NCBI GenBank assembly: GCA_965153455.1
Contig: OZ234497.1
Span: 17,911,872-17,975,871, forward strand
Length of the DNA stretch: 64,000 bases
From: Sphagnum compactum
Taxonomy: Eukaryota > Bryophyta > Sphagnopsida > Sphagnales
Direction: 5' to 3'
Of this stretch, positions 34,354 through 46,700 are shown in pieces; positions within the stretch are counted from its first letter, which is position 1, and the number at the start of each line of letters is the position of its first letter. Below the pieces are notes generated by a model. It saw only the letters and a program-made list of their open reading frames with translations. It was not told where the DNA came from and did not search any database. The position numbers and the translations under genes are program-made.

Positions 34354-37339
34354 CTATCTAAACTCATCATGTGAATCCTCAAACTCTTCATGCTCATATG
34401 CTGTACTATAGAAAACATATGGATGATTCAGCATTTCAGTGAGTGTCAACCTCTTGTCCTTGTTCTCATCTGCCTGCAAGAAACAAGCACTCTCCCATGT
34501 CACAGAATTCCCATGTAAATCTGCACTACTAGAGGACTAGAAACATCACAATTCTGCATCACCCAAGACAAAACTGAAAACAAAATACTGTGTGAAGCAG
34601 ACTGCTCAATCTGCACTGAGTGGAAAGAGTGCAGAGGTACTGAGATGACCAGGGTGTACATAAGAACCTCATTCAGTAAGTGCTCAGCTTGTTGCCTGGC
34701 ATAAGAACCTTCGCTTGGATGCAGCATTGCCATAATTGGAACCATCTCTTCCTCTGTCAAAAACCTATTTTCACCCACATGGTAGATGAGCCAAACCTGA
34801 TATCAGACAGCAAGCTTTCGCTCCTAAGATTATATCCCATGAGTATTGGGAACTTCTCCATACTTCCAACCTGGATATAATTGAGGGATGACCTGATAAT
34901 AAGATTATAAGCATTTCAGATCTGACAACATATCAGCAAACAGGAAAAAACAAAAGGGAAACAAGGAGACCCAACCCTGAAATACAGAGAAAACACTGAG
35001 GAGCAGTTTGAACAACAGTGACAGTCCACCAAAGGTTCAGTGACCTTCAAAAGAAACCACCAAGCTTTCTCTCCTTCCATGACAAAAAAGCACAAGCTGA
35101 TTCTTCTCAACAGGCAGAGTACTTTATGCTATGTCTTTTACTCTTGTCTTGGGAAGGTGAAGTCCATAAACAGAGCAAGGATTTGTGCACAGACAGAAAA
35201 AAGTTGAAGACAAGCTCCCCAAACACAAGAAGAACTCACACATCTAGATTTCCTTTCCCAAAGCATAGTAAATGTGCCCCAGGTAAGATATAGAAGAAGA
35301 CGAAGAAGAATTTAGAGTCCTTACAAATCATGGTTCTTATCAAGCTCGACAAATTTTGCCTTTGAGTTCACTATCTTTTGGGACTGAACATCACGACTTG
35401 GGTGCAGATAATCATGTCCATTTATACGCTCCTCTGCTTCATGATAACGAATCTGATCAAACACATTGTGGTGAAACTCCTCCCAATCTAATTTTCCATC
35501 ATTCTTTATGTCACGGAGTCTGCAACCAACAACCACAACCCCTTAGCATAAATTGCATACACTATACTCTACTATACCATTCAACTTCAGAATAGAGCAG
35601 CACTGACTTGACAAAGATACCTGATCTGTTCCTCACGTAGCCACTTCTGTGTTTCTGGATTCTCACTATCCTCTGGGTGAAGAAAGCTGCACAGAGACAA
35701 CTACACATTGAGACTCTCCCAAGCAAACCCAATAATAGTTCAGCATTCCTCACACTTCAGCCATGGCTCTTCTGTCATGTACACAGTAGTCACATGCATT
35801 ATTACCCTTCCTTCTCAGATTCATAACCATGCAGCAAATCTCATGTGTTGGCGTATTAACATCATCTCTGATTGTTCCTACAGTTACATAATTGGAAGTA
35901 CACAAAAAAAGGGTGCAGAAAGGGAAATGAAAGCAACATCCAAACATGGCAGCAGCCAAAACTTTCATACTTATTGAATTCAGTTCGATTGAGCCCTCCA
36001 TCTTTGTCTTCATCATTCAAATCAAACTGCTTCCGGTACCAACCAGCACCACCAATATTCATGCTATTCTGCTCTGTCATCATCAAGGCACAAACAAAAG
36101 AGCTTCCATGCCAAATTTTATCACCATCTCCATGCCCATTACTGCATGTAATGGCAAAAGACCCCTATCCACTGCTGAGGAAACATTAGTATGTGAAGAC
36201 AACCTGTGGAACAAAATGAGCTACTGCCGGACCTGCTACAAATAACACTTAGCAATCCAGTTCAATTAAGCATCATTGCACATGCATATGAGTGGAAAGG
36301 GCGAGACATGTGGTAGTACCAATTTCCTCCTCAGTCAGATGTGGAAGATACTCCTTGAAAGTAATGAGACCATCATTGTTCTTGTCATGAACATCCATTT
36401 CACGATCAGTACGATGCTGTAAGGCATTTCGACCTTGCAACCAATGCCAGTCTTGCAGCTCTTTGACACTTACAAACCCATCATGTGGATTTATGTCAAG
36501 CAATGGAAAAAGAACTATGAGTCGGTCTGTTATGTTAAACTGGTCCTCGTCATTCAAGTAGTCTTCAGGATCTTCATAGTCTGCATCTGTTTCCCATGGC
36601 TCTGGCTGCTGCTCTGCTTCCATAGCCTGCCAAACACACCACAAAAAGAAGATGAATTGTTGAAAAAAACTGGTGATGGAGACCTCAAACAAGAGCATTT
36701 GGATGGTCTTGTGGGCACTTCACAACCTCCCAAGGGTCAACAGAAGTGATCATAAGGAAAACCTCACATCAGCAGACATCCACAAGAATGGAAAACAAAA
36801 AATGCAAACAGAAACATCACTTGTCAAGCAACCAAAACAGCGATTCTAGAACTTATTCAACAAAAGGCCCCAAAACTCTGTCAGACCCTTTCCTCATAGC
36901 AATTTCTGGAGAACCATCGTCTCTTATATGAATATCATGTTCACACATGTATATTAAGATGAAAGCCAAGACTACTTTCTGCTGGAGGGAATTTTCCAAC
37001 CTTCTCTAGCTCATGATTTTGTGTGGTATCATGTACAACAGCTTGATTGGTTGCTGAGTTCTCTCCCCATTTCTTATATTGTTGCTCAAAGTACTGCTTC
37101 TCCCATGCGCGATCTTCACGGCGCCTTTCATAGTTACCAATAATTGGATCAAATGCTATTGGGTCATGTTGCTTGGGATCAAGAGCACTGAGTCGTACTT
37201 TAATTCGCCTCCCAGGCATAACCCTTCTATTTCTCCTCGTCTTAGAGTGGGAGGGATGATTTGAGAAGAGAACAAGGGCTATGAATGCTGCCAGCAGCAG
37301 CAAATACACAAGAGTTGTCCTATTTGGCGTTGCTGCCAT
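34354..37339 (-). CDS. CREC-type six-EF-hand calcium-binding protein (reticulocalbin/calumenin-like), 7 exons
   Basis: Predicted ER or secretory-route calcium-binding protein. Exons: 37001-37339, 36320-36626, 35971-36073, 35621-35686, 35325-35519, 34668-34764, 34354-34473; phases agree, 408 codons. ATG 37339 is used (MAATPNRTTLVY); upstream in-frame codons lead only to a TTG. Residues 9-26 are a signal anchor, followed by a basic stretch (KTRRNRRVMPGRRIK). EF loops in order: DINPHDGFVSVKE (13 residues, non-canonical), DKNNDGLITFKE, DEDKDGGLNRTE, DIKNDGKLDWEE, DKNHDLFLTEEE (Gly6 lost) and DENKDKRLTLTE (Gly6 lost). Six EF-hands are the mark of the CREC family. The C-terminus is DSHDEFR; calumenin ends in HDEF, an ER-retention type signal, here capped by one Arg. 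Exon 3 start at 36073 is fixed by phase. Confidence 0.94.
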
Positions 37340-37394
37340 TTTGTGCCTACTAAATTTCACTTGTTTATTCACGTTACTGCAACTCCCCAACTGC

Positions 37395-37660
37395 TAAACC
37401 CCATTCTCCACATGAGGTTACCATCATCATCATCATCATCATCAGGACCAAAAAAAAAAAAACAACAGCAAATTCCCCTTGTCCCCCGAAACCCTAAACT
37501 TCACAGCCACTGATCACAGTGCCTTGATTGAGTCCGAACAGCATGTTCAATAGCAATTCAGGGTCCTGGACACAGTACAGAACAGTATCAGTAACTACAA
37601 GCAAAGGGTGGTAAGTGAATTTCCCATTCTTGCGAAGTGTGGCACACAAAACCCTAAAGC
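37395..37660. promoter_or_regulatory. EF-hand gene upstream region with two teloboxes and a CAT repeat
   Basis: AAACCCTAA lies at 37489-37497 and 37649-37657. An ATC/CAT microsatellite runs at 37423-37444 and an A-run at 37451-37462. The 5' UTR and promoter of the minus-strand EF-hand gene should lie here. Function of the motifs is inferred from plant promoter knowledge. Confidence 0.5.
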
Positions 37661-37725
37661 ATCTATCTCATGGCTTTAAAACCCCCAAGAAAACAAAGAA
37701 ATCATCAAACAGACCATCACCAAAA

Positions 37726-37747
37726 CACACACACACACACACACACA

Positions 37748-37790
<43 letters not shown>
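37726..37790. repeat. Compound (CA)n(CT)n microsatellite
   Basis: About 12 CA units (37727-37750) run directly into about 19 CT units (37751-37788). The open frames across it on both strands are by-products of the repeat. Confidence 0.97.
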
Positions 37791-37791
<1 letters not shown>

Positions 37792-40700
37792 TCAGGTGCT
37801 TCCAATGGAAGAAGATGTGGACCCACCTGTTGGTTGTGCAAAGAAGAAGCCAAGAAGGGATGTCGATCTCCAAACAGAGACAAGCACATTTCCAAACAGT
37901 TTTATGTGCAATGCCCTGGCGATACAAGAGGAAAGAAGTTACAACAAGATGATGATGCCTTCCTTTGCCCCGCTTATGGCAAGTTCAAATCAGTGTTGGG
38001 CGGGTAAATGGATGGAACCTTGGTACATATAGATTCATATTGGTCTTGGTATCAAAGATCAACAGTTAAAAAATAGAAAACGTTCCATGAAGTTCCCAAA
38101 AAAATGAACTCACAGTTCACACTAACACCTGGTGAACACATTCAGGAGTATCCGGAGTATATATATATGTTTACAACACTCATGGCTTTTCTTTTCATTT
38201 TTACTTATATAATGTAAAAAAGAAAATCACATTTTATTTTGAAAAATTTGAGAATTTTGTCTTTGTTTTCTGTTTATTGTAATTTTGTTGTCATAATCAC
38301 AATTCCAGATGCCCATAGAAGTTTATTGTCACTGATAGTGCATAGCAATGCAGAGCCCAAATAAAGCTGTTTTTTTTTTTTTTGGCAACCCCACCAATAA
38401 AACTGTAAATGGAACTGCATATATGTGGGGACTACTAATAGCAAACCACCTGGACCAATCATTATGATCGACCAATCAGAATTACTCAGCCGCAGTCAGG
38501 TCCAATTTATTACACTCTTTTTTGGAGGGGCTCAACTGTGTTAGGATGTAACTAATGGAAATAAAACTTTTCTAGGTTGACAAAGACATGGTATATTAAA
38601 AGAATATAAAGACAAATTTGGAAAACTAATCTGTGAAGAGGCAGCTTAATATGGCATTTGCAAAAAAAAAACACCTTTTGGTGTGACCACATCACACATG
38701 AAGCCATGTTTCAATAATGATGTTGATTTGAATGAAGTCCCAACAAATGAAAGTACATGGTTTTGTTGTACATGGATCTCCATGTTAGAGATAATTTTGA
38801 TGAGGTTTTTGTTATGGCTAGATTTTGACATGTTGACTTGAATTTTAAAATAGGAGGAAATAAAAGTTCTTGCCATGGGAAATTTCAATTGTGACTTTTA
38901 GGGAGGGGTAGTAGCTATTCTTGAGCACTTATTACACACCTAGATAGAACCCTGTTGGTGATCAATTCAATTATATAACCATTTACCTACTAGACGGAAA
39001 GATGGGAGATACTTGAACATTGTAAGAATTGTCAGTTCTTTGAAGCCAAAAGTACTTAGTGATTGCAAGACTCAACTATGAGATTTCATGGCTTTTTGTG
39101 CCTAAACACCAACTTAGGTTGTTATGAAAGAAATTGGGGTTTAAAGTTGTACAGGTGTGAGGAGTTGCCCACAAAATGTTTTGGATTTTAATGAACTAGT
39201 GGTAAGCTCAATTTTGTGTGCATTTGTGGGTTCAAATTTTGCACATGCAAGTGTGATGTTGTAAAATTTCCAAATGTGAGAGCCATGAAGTTCAAAGAGA
39301 ATCTATGCAACAAACAAGCTCTAAATTGCAAGGAGAGTGAATGGTTTTTTTTTTGGGGGGTACTAATGCACATACACAAAAGTTATGTGTTTATGAGATC
39401 AAGGAGCATGACCACATAGCCTAATTTGCTTCTTGTCAACCTAAACAACATGAATGTAGTTGGGATTATAGTGAAAAGGACCTTGGTGACCTTCTCACTT
39501 ACATAAGCAAGGTGTAATGCACTAGCCCCTTCTTGTTTCTTCATGTGGGTCCCATGAATTGATCATATGGTTCCATCTTCCTCTTTGCATGAAAATATTG
39601 TCCTTCAACAATGATCTATGCTAGAAAAACCCAAGTTCCCATAACTTCTTGGTTACTATATATGTGCACTTTGGATCATTGCATGAATAATCTTGCTAAA
39701 GAGGAGGAAAGGAGTAGGTGTGGCTTGAAAAAATGTGAAATGGTTTTTATTTTAGGGTTCCTTTGAGGTCACATCTAGTTTTGGATGAGAGAGTGAAGGA
39801 GGAAGCATGTTAAGTATGTTGTCAACATCCCAAGGATGGCAATAAGAAGGAAATGGGTAATGATGATGGGGTTCCCAGTACAAGTTCTATTTGTTTTGGT
39901 CATTTGTGTTTTTGTAAGTGTGTGCCTATTTTTGGCAATCAGTGTGTGTGAGATTGAATTGCTAAATTATCACATGTACATGTGAATTTGTTTTATTTGA
40001 TGTGTTGTGTATGTGGAGGAGAACAAAAAAGTAGTATAACAACCATAAAAAGAAGAAAATTGTCCTCATGTTTTGATTTTTAGTGTAAAATGTGATGTTT
40101 TCTTATAACATGTGTTGTTGAAAAGTTAGAACTTTAGTAAATTTGCTACACGTTGTTCTTAGTTCACTTGCAAATACATGCACCAAATAGAAATAAAAGA
40201 GGATGTGAATAATAAAATTAAGCAAATGAAGTCCAATGTGATGAAGGGGAGATGCATAAGGGATTTTCTAATAGATTTATATTTTGTGTATCAATATTTA
40301 TCATAACCCATGTGTTTGTGTGAGTAATAATTCACTTGTACATTCGTGTAATATGTGCCATAATTTAAGGTCAAATTGTAATTTTAATCTAATATTCACT
40401 TTATATGAAACAATTCATTAAAAAACTTTTGAAAGAAAGATATTGAATGTAAAAGAAGATAATGACAATAATTAAAAGTAGATTGAAATTTCCTAAATGC
40501 TATAAGGTTTTTAAAGTTAAAAATGAATAATCCTTTCTTAAGAATTGTTGTCCCCACATCATTTATATATAACACATTAACATTTCAAATTGTAAATTTT
40601 GTTTCGGATGAATTCAAATTGTTATTGAATAATCTTACGATTGTGATGAAAATTTGTGCATGTTGTAAAAACAAATAACATAACTTTTTATGATTCCAAA

Positions 40701-42170
40701 AAACTTACTTTAAATTTTTCTCACACTATATTTTGTATTTGTGATAATGTATCATAATTCCACAAAAGAAAAGCAAGCATAGGCCAAGTTGCCATGGCAT
40801 CCATCAACTACTTCCACATTTTGGGAACTTATTTGCTTTTGTTTGAACATGTGTTGAGAGAGAAATAGGTAAGAATGTTTGTTTTCAAACTTTACATAAT
40901 GGTGCAAGTTTGTCATCATGTATTGTTTTGGTCATGATTACCTTACTCTAACAATAGTTTTGTCATTAAATAATCCTCGAAATAGTGAAACAAAATTTTG
41001 GGAAACTAGGAAGTTGACATGTTGAAAATTATCATAATTATCATATGACATTGTTTGAATAATTTCACTATTCACTTTATGATATCATAGTAGATCATGG
41101 AAAATTACATAATTCCAAAATTTAAAAAAAAAATTTGGAAAAAAAATATTTATTTTGTCAATGTGGAAATTGACCGTAGGCTACAATATCCATCTTTTAA
41201 CATTTAACGAATGTCATTTTATGGAAGTCCTAATCCTTGGTTAGGTGGGTGTGCTTTTATGTTATATTTACAAATGCCCTTCAAAGTGGTGTTTTACAAT
41301 TTTTTAATGTCATATATATGTTGTAAAATAATTTTTCTTAAAAAGGATAAACAATTATTCTTACGTGTGGCAATCATGTTTCTATTTGTAATCAAGCAAA
41401 CTAGCTAATACAAACAAATGGCAAAAACCATTCTTTCATGCCATGGATAGAATGTCCATTGTATAAAATTTGTAAGTAGAATTTGGTCACTAATTGACAA
41501 TTTACAAAATTTGAAAACATTTCTTACTAATAAAAGATTAAGCTCTAGGAACCCAAATAGGTTAATTTTTTTTTTGAAACAGTTAACATTGCCTGTTTAT
41601 TACTTTATTTTCATAGTCAATTGGGTACATTATTCTTTTCTTTTTTTAATATTTAGACCACATATGCTACCAATACAGAATTTTCAAAAAAAAAAAACCC
41701 CCACTAATTATCAATTTCATTGTCATAGTAATACCGTATTTACCAATTTACTTGATTAATTTTTTTGAGTAGTAATCATTTGTTATGCATAAAGGTTGGT
41801 TCTCAAATGGTACTCACCTTGAGAATTGACTAAAGAACAAATATTGGCAAAGCTAGTGTAGAAAAAAACTTTATCAAAAGTGATCATGTGTGCATTGTGC
41901 ACAATTTCATCACTATGGAGCTTTCACTCACACAAATGCAATCCAATAAATAGACTCTAGGATGAAGAGTAATCATTCTCCTTTCAAAAGGGTGCAGGCA
42001 ATGGGCTTGAAGGTCCTTCAAGTTATCTAATCAAATCTACATCAAGAAAGTGCACTTTGTTGTGTCTTCGTTGTAGTTCCATTCAACTTTTGTGAAGCTT
42101 GAACCTACTTGGATTTAAGGGTTAAGGATCGATAACTTACTTTACTTGGATGATAAATCTTGAAAGGTTG
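37791..42170. other. AT-rich intergenic stretch, no gene seen
   Basis: Long AT-rich DNA with frequent stops in all frames, short homopolymers and TATA-like runs. I see no family motif, splice-compatible exon or strong repeat. Confidence 0.6.
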
Positions 42171-42173
42171 TTA

Positions 42174-42395
42174 AAAGGTGCAATTACACTTGGTGTTAAG
42201 GACTCTAGCATTAAGTCCCCTAACACCACGGTAGTCATTTAGAACCTAAACCTATTTATTTATCACAAAGATTTTATGTTAAGTTAACATTCACTTAATT
42301 TTAAAAAATCACCCATTTAAACATTGGGTGCCACCTAAGATGCCACCTAGATTTTCACTTAACACGGACTTAACATTAGGTGTGAATGCACCTTA
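42174..42395. mobile_element. MITE-like element, about 222 bp, 30-bp terminal inverted repeats
   Basis: The left end AAGGTGCAATTACACTTGGT (42175 on) with TGTTAAGG pairs with the right end (42366-42395), whose reverse complement reads AAGGTGCATTCACACCTAAT with GTTAAGTCC. About 24 of 30 positions agree. TTAA-like bases flank both ends, so a TA or TTA target site is possible but not resolved. The interior has no coding sequence. Confidence 0.7.
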
Positions 42396-42954
42396 AGATT
42401 TCAGGGGTTTAGGGTCCTGGTTCCAATGAAATAGAGCAATCCTATTGGCTGAGAGCCATAAATTGGACCCATACCCGTTAGATGAGGGTAGAAGAGCAAC
42501 AAGTGGCAAAATTGAGGCTAAACCTACATGGCAACAATTTGGAGGGCAAATTAATTGGTTTGGACCACCTCCCCAGCCCCTCTCCGCCCCCCCCCCCAAA
42601 ACAAAAAGAGCTCAAAGGAGAGCTCATGATTTGAAGAGCCAAGATGCAAGCTAGGGTTCAAACCAAGGTCCAACACAAGGATTGTTCAATTTGCTTCAAA
42701 TGGGACCAAATTGGTTCCCTAAGAATTTGGACCATGGACCCCATCTAAAGTGGGCTTAAAACAAAAACAAAACCAAAAAAACAACACAAAAACCATCCAA
42801 AGCACATCAAGTCCCATTACCTAGTTCAAGACCATAACCAAAAGGGCGGGAAGAATCTCCACTAAGGGCCAAAAAAAAATCTAACCAAACGAACTAAACC
42901 CAACACACAACTCAAACTTCAAATCACAAATTTTGGTTTTAGATGCCATTTTTC

Positions 42955-43100
42955 CTCTTCCACATTGTGTACTTTGATGTGTGTTTTTCTTCACCAATTT
43001 TCTCTCTTCCACATTGTCTCCTTTCGATGTGTGTTTTTCTTCACCATATCTTCTCTTCCACATTGTTTCCTTAGTTTGTGTGTGTTTTTGGGTCACCCAA
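42955..43100. repeat. 49-bp tandem repeat, about 3 copies
   Basis: CTCTTCCACATTGT, then TGATGTGTGTTTTTCTTCACCA, starts at 42955, 43004 and 43053. The third copy degrades after TTTGTGTGTGTTTTTGGGTCACC. It is 600-750 bp upstream of the ELG1-like start. Confidence 0.88.
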
Positions 43101-43720
43101 CAAGACCATTTCTGAAGCTTTTTTAGTTGTTGTTGTTGTTGTTGTTTTGGGTTTCGTTGTTGGGAGGTATCCATTTCCTTTGCAGCTTCAGAGAGGATCA
43201 TAACAGGCAGGAAGCAAGAGCATCATATCAGTTTGCATCATCATCATCATCATCATCATCACTGTTTTCATGGTGTCATGGGATTGTTTGTTTTGTAAGC
43301 AACAGATCTGTGTTGCTGCTGTTTATGCAATAATCATAGTGCGAGTTTTTTTTTCAGCCAAAAATATGTTGCAAAGAAGTTTTTGAAAGCGATTTTCATC
43401 AGTGGTTTGGGCGCGGACCGTTTCTTCATTGTGTATATATGGCGAAAAACAAGTGCATTCTTCTTCTTTTTGCGTTTTTGTTGTTGTGATGGCGGTGGTG
43501 GTTTTGTGTATGGTTCTTCTTTGTGGTACAATGCGCGTTTTGAAGACGAAGCCCTCCATTTCTGTTAGCATTTGCTTCAGTCGGCTTCGTGAAATGGTGG
43601 AGCACAACGGGGAATCCATTATTGTTTGCAGACGCGATGATCTGTGAAGAAGGTTCTTTGGTCACGGAAGTACCAACTTCTCTTTTTTAGGATTTCCGAC
43701 GAACTGCCTCGCGAGGCTGC
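43101..43720 (+). promoter_or_regulatory. Probable promoter/5' UTR of the ELG1-like gene
   Basis: Contains TTG repeats (43125-43146) and a CAT repeat (43228-43262). GC content rises from about 43380 on, as at a gene start. Overlapping open frames on both strands at 43323-43665 mirror each other and have no known motif. No TATA box or start site was fixed. Confidence 0.4.
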
Positions 43721-46700
43721 TATGGCACCCGACACGAAAACGGTGAGATCTGTTCTTGGAGAGGGAGCATGATGTCTGTCGTGTTTTGTTTTGTTCTGTT
43801 TTTGTTTTTGAGTGCGGGTTAGATAGAGTTTCCAAGGGAGTTTTCCTTGTATGCAATGACGAGATGGATACCGCGATCTGATGAGCAGCTGTGAGCATCA
43901 ACATGAGACTCAGCATCGGAGTGCTGTGATGACCTAAATCGCGTTCAACTCGATTTGTTGGTAGCGAGGTTTTGCGTGTTTGTTGTGGATTAGGGTTTCC
44001 AGGAAAGAGATGGTGCCGAGTACTCGTTTTCATCTTATGCTCCTTGAATACTTAAGTTTGTGTGTGTATCAAGTTACAGTATCTGAAGATTTCTGTTTTA
44101 GCATGATTTTGTGCTGAGGATTATGGCTGCAAGGTGACAACGTAGAATTGTGTGCAGCAATTTAGAAGATGTGTGTTCTTGTCGGGGTAGGGGTGTGTGA
44201 AGAAAGAATTTGAACATTGTGAACAATTTTAGTAGATTTTATATAGTTGTGGATTGCCCTACTGATGACAATCTGATGCCATCAATGTTGCCTCTCTGCA
44301 AGAGCCGTACAATTTGTGAAAGGCATTCTGTCTTGAATACCTAGAGCTTTGTAGGTAGTTGTCGTTAATGCATGGCCACTGGGACAGTGGTATGCCAGAA
44401 GACAGTTTTGTAGTTGAGTTCCATGGTATATGGGTGCAATGTTTCTGAGAGCAGTTTTTTTGTTCAGGCTCTAAGACCGGAGGTCTGCAATGGGGCCAAA
44501 TCTGCAAACAAGAAACGCAAGTGTGTGGGGGGAGGTACTCCTCAGAAATCTGTTGGATCAATGGTGGATTACTTCATGCCAATGTCAAAGTGGCAAGATC
44601 TTAAGAAATCTACAGAAGCAACACCAGAACCAATTCCAGAACAGCCAACACAGAAGGAGGTTCTTGCAACTGGCTCATCAATGGTGGATTTCTTCATGCC
44701 AATGTCAAAGTGGCAAGATCTTAAAAAATCTACAGATGCAACTCCTGAACCAGTTTCAGAACAGCCAATGCAGAAGGAGGTTCCTGAAACTGGCTCATCA
44801 GAAACTCCTAAGGTGATACAGATCTTTCAGTTCAAAACAAAAGTTTGAGGGATGGTTACAGCTGGCAGATGTTCTGATTTTGTGGATAGGGAAGGAGACA
44901 AATGATTTTCAGTCTTGTGAGAATGAATAGGTGGGACCCATGGTTGCCAGGACTCATGGTTGCCTTGCAAGTGGTCATGTGATCAAATCTTGCTAGTGCA
45001 TAGTAGTTGTGATAAACTGAGTTATCATGTGAGGACTTGGTTATCTACAGTGTGAGCCTTGGGGTGTCCATGACTATGGGGTAAGAATCAGCTGGCTATG
45101 TGCCTTGTTTGGGTGTGTTCAGATGTAAAGGAAGCAACAATCCCAAAGGGATTGAATAGGTACTGTAATCTAGTGTATCCTTCTGAACTGGGTGTTTTGT
45201 GTGTGGCTTGCAGAAGTTGAACTGCTCTGTCATCATGGCAAAAATTCTCGGCAGAAAGTCCAGAACTTCACCAGTCCGATGTGCACTGCAAGATGGTGAG
45301 CAGCATTTTAGTCTCATAGTTATGAAGCATGTGTAGAAGGTTACACTTGAACAGAGGGATCCTTGGATTGGGTCCAGAAACCTTGCCAATAAATGTGCTC
45401 TTTTTGACAGCAATATGTTGTGCCAAGCCATGATGACTGACAATTAGCAGTGAAGACACCAAAGAATGCCTCTTTTTTCTTCTTGTTGGATCTCTGTTAT
45501 TTCTTGGAGCACTGTAACTATCTTAACTGCAGTATGGGTGCATGCTTGATTGTGTTTGTAATTGCAGATGTTTTTATGCCTACACTAAGGCCTAAACAGC
45601 AAACTTCACTTCCAGTTGATGAGAAGATTGAATTGAAACCTGGGAGGAAGAAAGAGGGGACACAAGAGATTGTTGGCACTAACACAAAGTCTTCCCCTGG
45701 AGTTGGCTCTGAGAAACTTGATTTGCGGACACAGTCAAGGCTGGCAGCTGAGGTTGGCCACAATGTTAAAGTGCTTGAAGTTTCATCCATGTGTTAAAGG
45801 AACTTCTTGTTGAGAGTCTTGATGAGTCACATCTTTCTTGGTACACAACAGTCAGATTTTGGTGTTGGATTCTATGGCATACCATCTGAAAGTTGGCATA
45901 TCTCCTGTGCATCTCATTCCTTGGAGAAACTCCTTAACCTTTCAAAGGTAATTACCTCCAAATACTTTCATACTGGTTTTTGCAGGAGAATGCACGCCTG
46001 AATGAAGGAAAGGCACTTCACCCATTCTTTCTGCGATATAAAGTGGGAGCACTGAAAGCTCCCATGATGGATGGGAGCTTGCTTCCGTCCCCCCCTCTGC
46101 ATGTCACCCAGAGTGAAGAGGTAGCCCTCCCAATTCTCTCCCAACTGCACAAAAAGTCTTGTGGCCACATTTTCTCACTGTTGTGGTTGTTTCCTAAATT
46201 ATGGACTTTGTAAGTGTGCTGGGTCTAGGTGGTAATACAAGAGAATGCAGAGATTTCATGGGGCCAAATCTGTGCATCTCCTGATGGTGTAGCCATAAGC
46301 AGGAGGATGGGTGAGGTTCCCAATGAGACAGTCTGCTCCACAGACATTTATCAGACAGCTTGTCGTCTGTCTCTGCCAAAGCTGGTGGACAGGTGAGATC
46401 CTTTTCCCTTGTATCTTGCCTTGCGAGTTGTACCTAACCTTTTGAATGTAAAGTGTATGTGTCCATTGCAAAGGGTTGAGAATGCTTAGTAATCAGTACC
46501 TTGTCTGCTTTTGACACTGAATTCAAGTACTCCGAAACAATCTTCTTTGCTTAATTGTGAACATTGTGTTTCTGTGGAGCAGGGTTGCCTTGTCTGAAGA
46601 CATTGTTGAAGGTGTTGATCCTGTTAGCACACCCACATCCTTTCCCCAGGAAGGGCAAGCTGAAGCCAACAATTGTGGTCAAAACTATTTGTGGACTGAT

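Noticed and set aside
37615-38032. Open frames of 120-130 codons on + and 75-83 on minus
   Set aside because: Produced by the (CA)n(CT)n microsatellite; flanking residues have no family signal.
43323-43665. Overlapping frames on both strands (61-98 codons) near the ELG1 start
   Set aside because: GC-richer 5' region with codon-like periodicity on no strand; no motif and no link in phase to exon 1.
43880-43905. CTGATGAG as in a hammerhead ribozyme core
   Set aside because: The required CGAAA and cleavage-site stems are absent.
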